Below are positions 27,664 to 37,399 of a stretch of 64,000 nt of DNA, in pieces. The DNA lies in the NCBI RefSeq assembly GCF_010211745.1, contig NZ_PDWQ01000001.1:372001-436000 (forward strand), read 5' to 3'. Every line of letters starts with the position of its first letter. Position 1 is the first letter of the stretch. The notes under the pieces are model-generated. The model worked only from the letters and a program-made list of their open reading frames with translations. It searched no databases and was not told the origin of the DNA. A program made the translations under genes and the position numbers. This DNA comes from Pseudoxanthomonas kalamensis DSM 18571 (GTDB lineage: Bacteria; Pseudomonadota; Gammaproteobacteria; Xanthomonadales; Xanthomonadaceae).

Positions 27664-28476
27664 TCAGCCGGCGTTGCGGACGAAGAAGCGCTTGCTGGCG
27701 CCTTCGCCGCCGCGCTCCTCGATGCCGAAATGCTTCGGGTGCGCCTTGAACAGGTCGCTGAGCTTGCGGTAGCCGTACAGGCGGGTGTCGAAGTCCGGCC
27801 GCACCTTGTTGAGATAGCTGCCGACACTGCCGAGGAAGGCCCAGCCCTGGTCGTCGCCGGTTTCGTCGATCGCCTGGCGGATCAGCCTCAACGGCAGCGC
27901 TTCGTTCCTGTCGCCGCCGGGCGTAGCCTTTTCCGGCGTCGGCGCCGGCTTGCTTGCTGTCTTTTTCGCCGCCTTTTTGGCCGGCTTGGCCGGGGCGGGC
28001 TCCGGTGCGTTGCGCAACACCTCGGTATAGATGAACTTGTCGCAAGCCTGGACGAAGGCATCCGGCGTCTTGCGTTCGCCGAAGCCGTACACGGTCAGGC
28101 CTTCCTCGCGCAGGCGCTGGGCCAGGCGGGTGAAATCGCTGTCGCTGGAGACCAGACAGACCCCATCGAAGCGGCGCGTGTACATCAGGTCCATCGCATC
28201 GATGATCAGCGAGCTGTCGGTGGCGTTCTTGCCGCTGGTATAGGCGAACTGTTGCACCGGGTTGATCGAATGCTTCAGCAGCGCCTGTTTCCACTGGGTC
28301 ATCCGCGTGCTGGTGAAATCGCCGTAGATGCGCTTGACGCTGGCCACGCCGTATCGCGCCACCTCCTCCAGCAGCCCTTCGATGACCGCCGGCTGGGCGT
28401 TGTCTGCGTCGATCAGCACCGCCAGGCGCGGCTGTTCGTCGTCGTGTTCGGGCTTGGCGTCCTGTCGAGGCTTCAT
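27664..28476 (-). CDS. NYN-domain (LabA/DUF88-like) putative ribonuclease with OST-HTH/LOTUS C-terminus
   Basis: The 270-residue protein has an N-terminal NYN (PIN-like) domain, seen from LAVLIDADNAQPAVIEG (first acidic ligand), KNATDSSLIIDAMDLMY and VCLVSSDSDFTRLAQRL; these supply the acidic metal-binding cluster of PIN-fold nucleases. A Lys/Ala/Pro-rich linker (about 160-195) leads to an OST-HTH/LOTUS-like RNA-binding domain (LGSVGSYLNKVRPDFDTRLYGYRKLSDLF). It probably cleaves or handles RNA. The ATG at 28476 gives MKPRQDAKPEHDD; in-frame Mets at 28530 and 28575 would add a Cys-rich segment not expected in the family. Confidence 0.86.
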   Translation of the reverse strand: MKPRQDAKPEHDDEQPRLAVLIDADNAQPAVIEGLLEEVARYGVASVKRIYGDFTSTRMTQWKQALLKHSINPVQQFAYTSGKNATDSSLIIDAMDLMYTRRFDGVCLVSSDSDFTRLAQRLREEGLTVYGFGERKTPDAFVQACDKFIYTEVLRNAPEPAPAKPAKKAAKKTASKPAPTPEKATPGGDRNEALPLRLIRQAIDETGDDQGWAFLGSVGSYLNKVRPDFDTRLYGYRKLSDLFKAHPKHFGIEERGGEGASKRFFVRNAG

Positions 28477-28542
28477 TCGCGGTATCCCGCAGCAATCGTT
28501 GCCGCATTGTGCATCAGTCGGCACGGACATGACGTGCGGCCC

Positions 28543-28571
28543 TTGACGCAAGCATGCATGATGACCAAAGT
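28543..28571 (+). promoter_or_regulatory. possible promoter of the first TldD gene
   Basis: TTGACG (28543-28548) and CAAAGT (28566-28571) are 17 bases apart, about 30 bases before the start at 28602. The -35 is good and the -10 weak. Confidence 0.3.
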
Positions 28572-28601
28572 CCATCGCTGGTCCCTGTCCGGATATCCAC
28601 G

Positions 28602-30230
28602 ATGCGCAGACGTGATTTCATTGCCGGTTCCGGTCTCGGTCTGGCCGGGTGGATGCTGCCGCATTCGCGCCTGATCGCCGCCGAACAGTTGCTGTCCGCC
28701 CTGGATCCGGCCCACAAGAAACATCTTGCCGACGCCGCGCTGGCGGCGGCGAAACAGGCCGGCGCCAGCTACTGCGACGTGCGTATCGGCCGCTACCTGC
28801 GCCAGTTCGTCATCACCCGCGAGGACAAGGTGCAGAACGTGGTCAACACCGAGTCCACCGGCACCGGCGTGCGCGTGATCGCCGATGGCGCCTGGGGCTT
28901 CGCCGCCACCAACCGGCTGACCGCCGACGGCGTCGCCGAGGCTGCGCGCCAGGCGGTGGCGATCGCCAAGGCCAACAGCAAGACCCAGACCGCGCCGGTG
29001 CAGCTGGCCGCGACTCCCGGCGTTGGCGAGGTCAGCTGGAGGACCCCGATCAAGAAGAATGCGATGGAAGTGCCGATCAAGGACAAGGTCGAGTTGCTGT
29101 TGTCGGTCAACGCCGCCGCGCAGAACGCCGGTGCCGATTTCGTTGCCTCGCGCATGTTCCTGGTCAACGAGCAGAAGTACTTCGCCAGTACCGATGGCTC
29201 CTACATCGATCAGGACGTGCACCGTATCTGGACGCCGATGACGGTCACCGCGATCGACAAGGACAGCGGCAAGTTCCGCACCCGCGACGGGCTGTCGGCA
29301 CCGATGGGCATGGGCTACGAATATCTGGACGCCAATCCGGCCGACAAACTGCAACTGCCTGGCGGAGCCGTCGCCTACACGCAGTCCTACGATGTGCTGG
29401 AAGATGTGGTCGCCGCAACCAAACAGGCCCGCGCCAAGCTGAGCGCGCCGTCGGTCAAGCCCGGCAAATACAACCTGGTCATTGACCCGACCAACCTGTT
29501 CCTGACCATCCACGAGTCGGTCGGCCATCCGTTGGAACTGGATCGCGTGCTCGGCTACGAGGCCAACTACGCCGGCACCAGCTTCGCCACTCTCGACAAG
29601 CGCGAGGCCGGCTTCCGCTGGGGCAGCGAGATCGTCAATTTCTTCGCCGACAAGACCCAGCCGGGCAGCCTCGGTTACGTCGGCTACGACGACGAGGGCG
29701 TCAAGACCAAGCGCTGGGACCTAGTCAAGGACGGCATCCTGGTCGACTACCAGACCATCCGCGACCAGGCCCACATCCTCGGCAAGACCGCCTCCGACGG
29801 CTGCTGCTACGCCGATTCCTGGTCCAGCGTGCAGTTCCAGCGCATGGCCAATGTTTCGCTGGCCCCCAGCAAGGCCAAACTCCCGGTCGCCGACATGATC
29901 AAGGACGTCGAGGACGGCATCTACATCCTGGGGCGTGGCTCGTATTCGATCGACCAGCAGCGCTACAACGCCCAGTTCGGCGGCCAGCTGTTCTACGAGA
30001 TCAAGAACGGGCAGATCACCCGCCAGATCGAGGATGTGGCCTACCAGATCCGCACCCCGGAGTTCTGGAACGCCTGCTCGGCGATCTGCGACGACAGCGA
30101 CTACCGCTTGGGCGGCTCGTTCTTCGACGGCAAGGGCCAGCCGGGACAGGTTTCGGCGGTCTCGCACGGCTCGTCCACCGCCCGCTTCGACGGCATCAAC
30201 GTCATCAATACCGCGCGATCGCTGGGCTGA
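28602..30230 (+). CDS. TldD-family metalloprotease, copy 1, with Tat-like leader
   Basis: The 542-residue TldD/PmbA-family protein starts with MRRRDFIAGSGLGLAGWMLP, a twin-arginine-type signal (RRRDFIA). The catalytic zinc motif HExxxH appears as TIHESVGHPLELDRVLGYEAN; Cys residues in FWNACSAICDD are candidates for the third ligand. In E. coli TldD forms a hetero-oligomer with TldE (PmbA) and degrades unfolded or modified peptides (microcin B17 maturation, CcdA turnover). Here a near-copy follows at 30414 and a TldE-like gene at 32070, so copies 1 and 2 could compete for or share one partner. The leader would export it, unlike classical cytoplasmic TldD. Confidence 0.9.
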   Translation: MRRRDFIAGSGLGLAGWMLPHSRLIAAEQLLSALDPAHKKHLADAALAAAKQAGASYCDVRIGRYLRQFVITREDKVQNVVNTESTGTGVRVIADGAWGFAATNRLTADGVAEAARQAVAIAKANSKTQTAPVQLAATPGVGEVSWRTPIKKNAMEVPIKDKVELLLSVNAAAQNAGADFVASRMFLVNEQKYFASTDGSYIDQDVHRIWTPMTVTAIDKDSGKFRTRDGLSAPMGMGYEYLDANPADKLQLPGGAVAYTQSYDVLEDVVAATKQARAKLSAPSVKPGKYNLVIDPTNLFLTIHESVGHPLELDRVLGYEANYAGTSFATLDKREAGFRWGSEIVNFFADKTQPGSLGYVGYDDEGVKTKRWDLVKDGILVDYQTIRDQAHILGKTASDGCCYADSWSSVQFQRMANVSLAPSKAKLPVADMIKDVEDGIYILGRGSYSIDQQRYNAQFGGQLFYEIKNGQITRQIEDVAYQIRTPEFWNACSAICDDSDYRLGGSFFDGKGQPGQVSAVSHGSSTARFDGINVINTARSLG

Positions 30231-30282
30231 TTCGCCAGAATCCGCAAAACGACCACGTCGCGCACGGCATGACTATCGTCAT

Positions 30283-30312
30283 TTGACCCGGCGCATCGGG
30301 CATGGCCAGAAT
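30283..30312 (+). promoter_or_regulatory. promoter candidate for the second TldD gene
   Basis: TTGACC (30283-30288) and CAGAAT (30307-30312) are separated by 18 bases in the 183-base gap between the two TldD genes, about 100 bases before the start at 30414. It suggests that copy 2 and the genes after it can be expressed independently of copy 1. Confidence 0.45.
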
Positions 30313-30413
30313 CGGAAACTCGACAACGGCCTGTTCGCGACAACGGGGCAACGAGGCACGATCTTCCTTTCCTCCCGCCGTGATCGTCACGGCACCTTTA
30401 CCGGAGAGCCGCC

Positions 30414-32048
30414 TTGCACAGACGTGACTTCCTCATCCTCAGCGGCCTCGGCCTGGGCGGCGCCGCCCTGCCAGCCATGTTCGGCAAGGCCATCGCCGCC
30501 GAACAGCTGCTGTCCACCCTGGATCCGGCCCACAAGAAACATCTTGCCGACGCCGCACTGGCGGCGGCGAAACAGGCCGGCGCCAGCTACTGCGACGTGC
30601 GTATCGGCCGCTACCTGCGCCAGTTCGTCATCACCCGCGAGGACAAGGTGCAGAACGTGGTCAACACCGAGTCCACCGGCACCGGCGTTCGGGTGATCGC
30701 CGACGGTGCCTGGGGCTTCGCCGCCACCCACCGGCTGACCGCCGACGGCGTCGCCGAGGCTGCGCGCCAGGCCGTCGCCATCGCCAAAGCCAACAGCAAG
30801 ACCCAGACCGCGCAGGTGCAGCTGGCCGCGACTCCCGGCGTGGGCGAGGTCAGCTGGAGGACCCCGATCAAGAAGAATGCGATGGAAGTGCCGATCAAGG
30901 ACAAGGTCGAGCTGCTGTTGTCGGTCAACGCCGCCGCGCAGAACGCCGGCGCCGACTTCGTCAATTCGATGCTGTTCCTGGTCAACGAGCAGAAGTACTT
31001 CGCCAGTACCGACGGCTCCTACATCGATCAGGACGTGCACCGCATCTGGACGCCGATGACGGTCACCGCGATCGACAAGGACAGCGGCAAGTTCCGCACC
31101 CGTGACGGGCTGTCGGCGCCGATGGGTCTGGGTTACGAATACCTGGACGGTGACGCGGCGCAGAAGTTCGTCACCCCCAATGGCGTGGTCAATTACGGCA
31201 TGTCCTACGACATGCTGGAAGATGCGGTCGCCGCGGCCAAGCAGGCGCGCGCCAAGCTCAGCGCGCCATCGGTCAAACCCGGCAAGTACGACCTGGTGCT
31301 GGATCCCTCGCATACCTGGCTGACCATCCATGAATCGGTCGGCCACCCGACCGAGCTGGACCGCGTGCTCGGCTACGAAGCCAACTACGCCGGCACCAGC
31401 TTCGCCACCCTCGACAAGCGCGAGGCCGGCTTCCGCTGGGCCAGCGAGCAGGTCACCATCGTCGCCGACAAGACCCAGCCCGGCAGCCTCGGCTACGTCG
31501 GCTACGACGACGAAGGCGTCAAGACCAAGCAGTGGGACCTGATCAAGGACGGCATCCTGGTCGACTACCAGACCATCCGCGACCAGGCCCACATCCTCGG
31601 CAAGACCGCCTCCGACGGCTGCTGCTACGCCGATTCCTGGTCCAGCGTGCAGTTCCAGCGCATGGCCAATGTCTCGCTCGCCCCCGGCAAGGCCAAACTC
31701 TCGGTCGCCGACATGATCAAGGACGTCGAGGACGGCATCTACATCATCGGCGACGGATCGTTCTCGATCGACCAGCAGCGCTACAACGCCCAGTTCGGCG
31801 GCCAGCTGTTCTACGAGATCAAGGACGGGCAGATCACTCGCCAAATCGAGGATGTGGCCTACCAGATCCGCACCCCGGAGTTCTGGAACGCCTGCTCGGC
31901 GATCTGCGACGACAGCGACTACCGCCTGGGCGGCTCGTTCTTCGACGGCAAAGGCCAACCGGGACAGGTTTCGGCGGTCTCGCACGGCTCGTCCACCGCC
32001 CGCTTCGACGGCATCAACGTCATCAACACCGCCCGTTCGCTCGGCTGA
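30414..32048 (+). CDS. TldD-family metalloprotease, copy 2, with Tat-like leader
   Basis: The 544-residue protein is a close paralogue of the preceding gene: long tracts are the same at DNA level, whereas the leader, the segment around residues 240-280 and the residues flanking the zinc motif differ. It begins at a TTG (30414) behind GGAGA, giving MHRRDFLILSGLGLGG, a twin-arginine-like leader (RRDFL). The zinc motif is TIHESVGHPTELDRVLGYE. The PmbA-like gene follows after 21 bases, so this copy is the more direct partner of the TldE-type subunit. A frame starting at the next ATG would lose the leader. Confidence 0.88.
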   Translation: MHRRDFLILSGLGLGGAALPAMFGKAIAAEQLLSTLDPAHKKHLADAALAAAKQAGASYCDVRIGRYLRQFVITREDKVQNVVNTESTGTGVRVIADGAWGFAATHRLTADGVAEAARQAVAIAKANSKTQTAQVQLAATPGVGEVSWRTPIKKNAMEVPIKDKVELLLSVNAAAQNAGADFVNSMLFLVNEQKYFASTDGSYIDQDVHRIWTPMTVTAIDKDSGKFRTRDGLSAPMGLGYEYLDGDAAQKFVTPNGVVNYGMSYDMLEDAVAAAKQARAKLSAPSVKPGKYDLVLDPSHTWLTIHESVGHPTELDRVLGYEANYAGTSFATLDKREAGFRWASEQVTIVADKTQPGSLGYVGYDDEGVKTKQWDLIKDGILVDYQTIRDQAHILGKTASDGCCYADSWSSVQFQRMANVSLAPGKAKLSVADMIKDVEDGIYIIGDGSFSIDQQRYNAQFGGQLFYEIKDGQITRQIEDVAYQIRTPEFWNACSAICDDSDYRLGGSFFDGKGQPGQVSAVSHGSSTARFDGINVINTARSLG

Positions 32049-32069
32049 CGATCCAGGAGAATCCACGAC

Positions 32070-33404
32070 ATGAGCATCTTCACCGAAGCGCAGGCCAAGG
32101 CCATCCTGGACAAGGTCATCTCGCTTTCCACCGCCGACGAATGCACCGCCGAGCTGAACGGCACAACCAACGGCAACATCCGCTTCGCCCTGAACAACGT
32201 CTCCACCAGCGGTGTGGTCGACGATGTCGAGCTGGCCGTGCAGGTCGCGTTCGGCAAGCGCGTGGGCACCGCGACGATCAACGAGTTCGACGACGAATCG
32301 TTGGCCCGCGTAGTCAAGCGCGCCGAGGATCTGGCCCGGCTGGCGCCGGAAAACCCGGAATACATGCCGATCATCGGCAAGCAGACCTACACGCCCAGCC
32401 CGACCTTCAGCGAATCGACCGCGGCGATCGACCCGGACTACCGCGCCCAGGTCGCCGCCGACACCATCGCTCCGTGCAAGGCCGAGAAGCTGATCGCCGC
32501 CGGTTTTCTCGAGGACGGCCAGAGCTTCGTCGCCTTCGCCAACAGCAAGGGCAACTTCGGCTACCAGCAAGCCACCAACTTCAACTACACCTGCACCGTG
32601 CGCACCGAGGACGGTACCGGTTCGGGCTGGGTGGTGCGCAGCCTGAAGGACGCCAGCGACTTCGACGCCAGCCGCGACATCCAGACCGCGATCCGCAAGG
32701 CCAGCGCTTCGGCCGACGCCAAGGCGCTGGAGCCGGGCAAGTACACGGTGGTGCTGGAGCCGGCCGCGGTGGCCGGCCTGATCTCGTTCATGATGAACTT
32801 CTTCGACGCCCGCCAGGCCGACGAAGGCCGCAGCTTCCTGTCCAAGAAGGGCGGCGGCAACAAGCTGGGCGAGCAGGTCTACGATCCGCAGGTCAACATC
32901 TACGCCGATCCATGGGACCCGGTCGCGCCGGTGCTGCCCTGGGACGGCGAGGGCCTGCCGCGAATCAAGCAGGCGATCATCGAGAACGGCAAGATCGCCA
33001 GCCTGGACTATTCGCGCTTCTGGGCGCAGAAGCAGGGCAAGCAGGCGGTCGGCAGCCCCGGCAACCTGTTGATGACCGGCGGCAGCAAATCCACCGCCGA
33101 ACTGGTCCGCGGCACCGACCGCGGCGTGCTGGTCACCCGTACCTGGTACATCCGCATGGTCGATCCGCAGACCGTGCTGCTGACCGGCCTGACCCGCGAC
33201 GGCACCTTCTACATCGAGAACGGCGAGATCAAGTACCCGATCAAGAATTTCCGCTTCAACGAATCGCCGGTGATCATGCTCAACAACATCGACGAGCTGG
33301 GCAAGCCGGTACGGATCGCCGGCGACGAATCCAGCTACGCGATGCTGCTGCCGCCGATGCGTCTGCGCGATTTCACCTTCACCTCGCTCTCCGACGCGGT
33401 CTGA
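32070..33404 (+). CDS. TldE/PmbA-like partner subunit
   Basis: The 444-residue TldD/PmbA-family protein lacks the HExxxH motif: the equivalent region reads VVLEPAAVAGLISFMMNFFD. This is the normal state of the TldE (PmbA) subunit, which lines the chamber and needs TldD for catalysis. It has no signal peptide (starts MSIFTEAQAKAILDKVI), in contrast to the two TldD copies, so export of a complex would need hitch-hiking or the Tat-like leaders may not be cleaved. A GGAG site precedes the ATG. It is followed by an extragenic palindrome rather than a T-tailed terminator. Confidence 0.88.
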   Translation: MSIFTEAQAKAILDKVISLSTADECTAELNGTTNGNIRFALNNVSTSGVVDDVELAVQVAFGKRVGTATINEFDDESLARVVKRAEDLARLAPENPEYMPIIGKQTYTPSPTFSESTAAIDPDYRAQVAADTIAPCKAEKLIAAGFLEDGQSFVAFANSKGNFGYQQATNFNYTCTVRTEDGTGSGWVVRSLKDASDFDASRDIQTAIRKASASADAKALEPGKYTVVLEPAAVAGLISFMMNFFDARQADEGRSFLSKKGGGNKLGEQVYDPQVNIYADPWDPVAPVLPWDGEGLPRIKQAIIENGKIASLDYSRFWAQKQGKQAVGSPGNLLMTGGSKSTAELVRGTDRGVLVTRTWYIRMVDPQTVLLTGLTRDGTFYIENGEIKYPIKNFRFNESPVIMLNNIDELGKPVRIAGDESSYAMLLPPMRLRDFTFTSLSDAV

Positions 33405-33413
33405 ACTACAGCT

Positions 33414-33470
33414 GCCCTCTCCCGCACGCGGGAGAGGGCCGGGCGAGGGGCCCGACATCATCCGGCGGCA
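33414..33470. repeat. REP-like extragenic palindromes
   Basis: Two palindromes lie in tandem: GCCCTCTCCCGC / GCGGGAGAGGGC (33414-33425 with 33428-33439) and CCGGCGGCATGCCGCCGG (33452-33469), separated by GCGAGGGGCCCGAC-type sequence. The first is a perfect 12-base inverted repeat of the kind dispersed through xanthomonad genomes. It may serve as a transcription attenuator or mRNA-stabilising stem between the TldD/TldE genes and the DUF4159-MoxR run. Confidence 0.6.
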
Positions 33471-33586
33471 TGCCGCCGGCATTTTCCGAGATCCAACGCC
33501 CCGCATTTCCGCCCGATGACACCCCTTCCTCTTTCACCCCGACCCGGACCTTCCTCCACTTGCGTGGACGGGGCCGGCTGCGTGCC

Positions 33587-34297
33587 ATGATGACCCGCGC
33601 GCAGTTCCTGCGGCTGCTGGCTTCCGGCGCGGGCGCGACCCTGCTGGCCGCGCCGTTGCGCGCCGTACGCGCGGCCGGTGGCTACGACTTCTGGTTCACC
33701 CGGCTGAAGTACGACTCCGGCGACTGGGACGTGGACGCGCGGATGCCGTCCAACCTGATCACCTCGCTGATCGACTACACCAAGCTGCGGGTGGATCCGA
33801 CCGAGCACGTGCTGGCGCTGTCCGACCCCAAGGTGCTCGGCGCCCCGTTCTGCTATCTGGCCGGGCACAAGCTGGTCGAGTTCAACCCGGACGAACGCCG
33901 CAATTTCGAGCGCTACGTCCGCAATGGCGGCTTCGTCTTCGTCGACGACTGCAATCACGACATCGACGGCCTGTTCGCCAAGTCGTTCGAAGCGCAGATG
34001 GCGGCGATCTTCGGCCCGCGCGCGCTGAAGACCCTGCCGAACAACCACCCGATCTACCGCAGCTTCTTCCGTTTTCCCGACGGACCGCCGGCCACCAGCT
34101 TCGAGCTCAACGGCTGGGGCGACGACCTGGTGCACGAATACCTGAAGGGCATCGAGATCGACGGCCGCCTCGGCGTGCTGTACAGCAACAAGGACTACGG
34201 TTGCGAATGGGATTACGACTGGCGCAACAAGCGCTTCCTCGCCGAGGACAACACCAAGTTCGCGGTCAACATCGTGATGTACGCACTGAACAACTGA
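33587..34297 (+). CDS. DUF4159 domain protein with Tat-like leader
   Basis: The 236-residue protein has an N-terminal leader (TRAQFLRLLASGAGATLLAAPLRA cut near AAG) and a DUF4159 domain, seen from FWFTRLKYDSGDWDVD, then LLSDPKVLGAPFCYLAGH-like phrasing and FVDDCNHDIDG. DUF4159 proteins are usually next to MoxR-DUF58-BatA genes, as here. The domain resembles a class I glutamine-amidotransferase-like fold without a clear nucleophile; a structural or sugar/peptide-binding role is possible. Two adjacent ATG codons (33587 and 33590) exist; either may be used. MoxR follows after 17 bases. Confidence 0.84.
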   Translation: MMTRAQFLRLLASGAGATLLAAPLRAVRAAGGYDFWFTRLKYDSGDWDVDARMPSNLITSLIDYTKLRVDPTEHVLALSDPKVLGAPFCYLAGHKLVEFNPDERRNFERYVRNGGFVFVDDCNHDIDGLFAKSFEAQMAAIFGPRALKTLPNNHPIYRSFFRFPDGPPATSFELNGWGDDLVHEYLKGIEIDGRLGVLYSNKDYGCEWDYDWRNKRFLAEDNTKFAVNIVMYALNN

Positions 34298-34314
34298 CAG
34301 GACCGGATACGACC

Positions 34315-35313
<999 letters not shown>

Positions 35314-35333
35314 CCCGACCGCGGACGCTTCCG

Positions 35334-36230
35334 GTGAGCGGCGAACTGATTCCGCCCGCGCTGCGCATTCGCCTTGGCGAACTGCGCCTGACCTCGCGCC
35401 ATGCCATCGGCGTGCAGGGCATCGGCCTGCATCACAGCCGCAGTCGCGGCGCCGGACTGGAATTTGCCCAATACCGCGCCTACGAACCGGGCGACGAACT
35501 GCGCCAGATCGACTGGAAACTGTACGCGCGCTCGGACAGGTTCTTCGTCCGCGAATCCGAACGCGAAAGTCCGCTGGACGTGTGGATCCTGCTCGACGCC
35601 AGCGCTTCGATGGCGCAGGCGGACGGCGGACGGCCGCAGTGGTCGCGCCTGGATGCCGCGCGCTGCCTGGCCGCCTGCCTCGGCGAACTGGCGCTGCGCC
35701 AGGGCGACCGCTTCGGCCTGGTCGGCCTGCATGTCGATGGCCTACGCCTGCTGCCGCCGGACACCGGCACCCGCCAGCGTGATCGCCTGCATCTGGAACT
35801 GCGCGCGCTGCGCGCCGGCGGCGCGTTTCCGTCCGAAGAGCGGCTGACACCGCTGTGGGAGCGCATCGGCAGCCGCGACCTGGTGGTCCTGCTCAGCGAC
35901 TGTTTCGACGACAACGCGGTCGCGCTGGCCGAACGGCTGGCGGCGGCGCGGCGCGAAGTGCTGGCGATCCAGTTGCTGACCGTCGAGGAGCGCGATTTCC
36001 CGTTCCGCGGCGGCCATCGCTTCCACGATCCGGAAACCGGCGAGGAATTGCTCGGCGACGGCGCGGCGATGCGCGAGGAATACCTGGCCCGCTTCGGCCG
36101 GGCGCAGGCGACGCTGGATGCGCGCTTCGATGCCGCCGGCATCCGCCATGCGCGCTACGTGCTGGACGAAGCGCCCGACCTGCCGCTGCGCAAGTTGTTC
36201 GGCCGCCATGACGCGGCGGAGTACGCATGA
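35334..36230 (+). CDS. DUF58 protein with vWA-like MIDAS domain
   Basis: The 298-residue protein starts at GTG (35334). It has the DUF58 signature YRAYEPGDELRQIDWKLYARSD followed by a von Willebrand factor A-like domain whose MIDAS motif is LLDASASM (DxSxS) with LLSDCFDD as the distal acidic site. DUF58 proteins are partners of MoxR ATPases. No membrane segment is visible, so this is the soluble type. It overlaps the next gene by four bases (ATGA). Confidence 0.93.
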   Translation: MSGELIPPALRIRLGELRLTSRHAIGVQGIGLHHSRSRGAGLEFAQYRAYEPGDELRQIDWKLYARSDRFFVRESERESPLDVWILLDASASMAQADGGRPQWSRLDAARCLAACLGELALRQGDRFGLVGLHVDGLRLLPPDTGTRQRDRLHLELRALRAGGAFPSEERLTPLWERIGSRDLVVLLSDCFDDNAVALAERLAAARREVLAIQLLTVEERDFPFRGGHRFHDPETGEELLGDGAAMREEYLARFGRAQATLDARFDAAGIRHARYVLDEAPDLPLRKLFGRHDAAEYA

Positions 36231-37399
36231 GCCTGTCGCTGCTGCTGCCCGCCGCCCTGGCCGCGCTCGGCGCACTATTGATTCCGTTGCTGCTGCATCT
36301 GGCCCGGCGCAGCGAGATGCGTCCAACGCCGTTCGCCGCGTTGCAATGGTTGCGGCAGAAGCCGCGCCCGCGCCACCGCATCCGCTTCGACGAATGGGCG
36401 CTGCTGCTGCTGCGCCTGCTGCTGCTGGCCGGACTGGCGGTGTGGCTGGCGCAACCGGTCTTGCTCGGTCGCGAAGACCCGCGTCCCTACGTGGCCATCG
36501 CGCCGGGCGTCGATGCCGCCGCTCTCGATCGCGACAGCCTGCCCGCCGATGCCCGCCTGCACTGGCTGGCCGAAGGCTTCCCGGCACGGGAGCAGGAGGT
36601 TCCCGCTCCCGCCAATGCCATGCCGCTGGCCAGCCTGCTGCGCCAGCTGGACGCCGAATTGCCGGCCGCGACACCGCTGACCGTGATCGTACCCGAGCAC
36701 TTCGACGGCGCCGACGCGCAACGACCGCGGCTGTCGCGCCAGCCGGACTGGCGCATCGTCGCCGCTACGGCCGACAACGACGCACGCAAACCGACCCCGC
36801 CGGCACGGCCCTTCGTCCGTTATCGCGAAGACGCCAAAGGCCTGCGCTATCTGCGCGCCGCCGCCCGCGCCTGGCGGACCGATGCCGAAACCGCAGACGA
36901 TGCAGCGCTGTCGTTCGCGCCAGCCTCGCAACCGCTGGAAGCCACGTCACGACCGTTGCTGTGGCTGGGTGGCGGCGAGCTCCCGGCCGCGGTCGCGGAC
37001 TGGATCGAGTCCGGCGGCACCGCCCTGGTGGATCGCGACACTGTGATCTCGGCGAACCCGTCGTTCGTCCCGTTGTGGCGCGATGCGCAAGGACGGACAC
37101 TGGTCGAAGGCACTGCCCAGGGCCGTGGCCGCCTGCTGCGTTTCGCATTGCCACTGCAACCGCAGGCGATGCCGGTGCTGCTGGAACCCGAATTCCCGCA
37201 ACGCCTGCTGGCCTTGTTGCAACCGGCCAGCGCCGCACCGACACGGGCCGCCGCCGAAGCCTATGCCCCGACCGCCGATGGCGAGGCCTACCCGCAACCG
37301 CCGCTGTCGCTGCAACCGTGGCTGGCGGTGTTGCTGGCATTCCTGTTCCTGCTGGAGCGCTGGCTGGCCACCCGCCGCACGCGGGGGCCGTCGCCATGA
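36227..37399 (+). CDS. BatA-like membrane protein (aerotolerance N-terminal domain)
   Basis: The 390-residue protein has an N-terminal double-membrane domain typical of BatA/aerotolerance proteins (LLLPAALAALGALLIPLLLHLARR, then RFDEWALLLLRLLLLAGLAVWLAQP) and a C-terminal membrane segment (SLQPWLAVLLAFLFLLERW). The periplasmic middle (about 85-360) contains a glutamine-amidotransferase-like stretch (LLWLGGGELPAAVADWIESGG) rather than a vWA domain. It overlaps both neighbours by four bases. It probably anchors the MoxR/DUF58 machinery at the inner membrane (inference). Confidence 0.86.
   Translation: MSLSLLLPAALAALGALLIPLLLHLARRSEMRPTPFAALQWLRQKPRPRHRIRFDEWALLLLRLLLLAGLAVWLAQPVLLGREDPRPYVAIAPGVDAAALDRDSLPADARLHWLAEGFPAREQEVPAPANAMPLASLLRQLDAELPAATPLTVIVPEHFDGADAQRPRLSRQPDWRIVAATADNDARKPTPPARPFVRYREDAKGLRYLRAAARAWRTDAETADDAALSFAPASQPLEATSRPLLWLGGGELPAAVADWIESGGTALVDRDTVISANPSFVPLWRDAQGRTLVEGTAQGRGRLLRFALPLQPQAMPVLLEPEFPQRLLALLQPASAAPTRAAAEAYAPTADGEAYPQPPLSLQPWLAVLLAFLFLLERWLATRRTRGPSP

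Noticed and set aside
28477-28575. An N-terminal extension of the NYN protein starting at 28530 or 28575
   Set aside because: The added residues are Cys/His-rich and unlike the family, which starts close to the NYN strand; the shorter form was kept.
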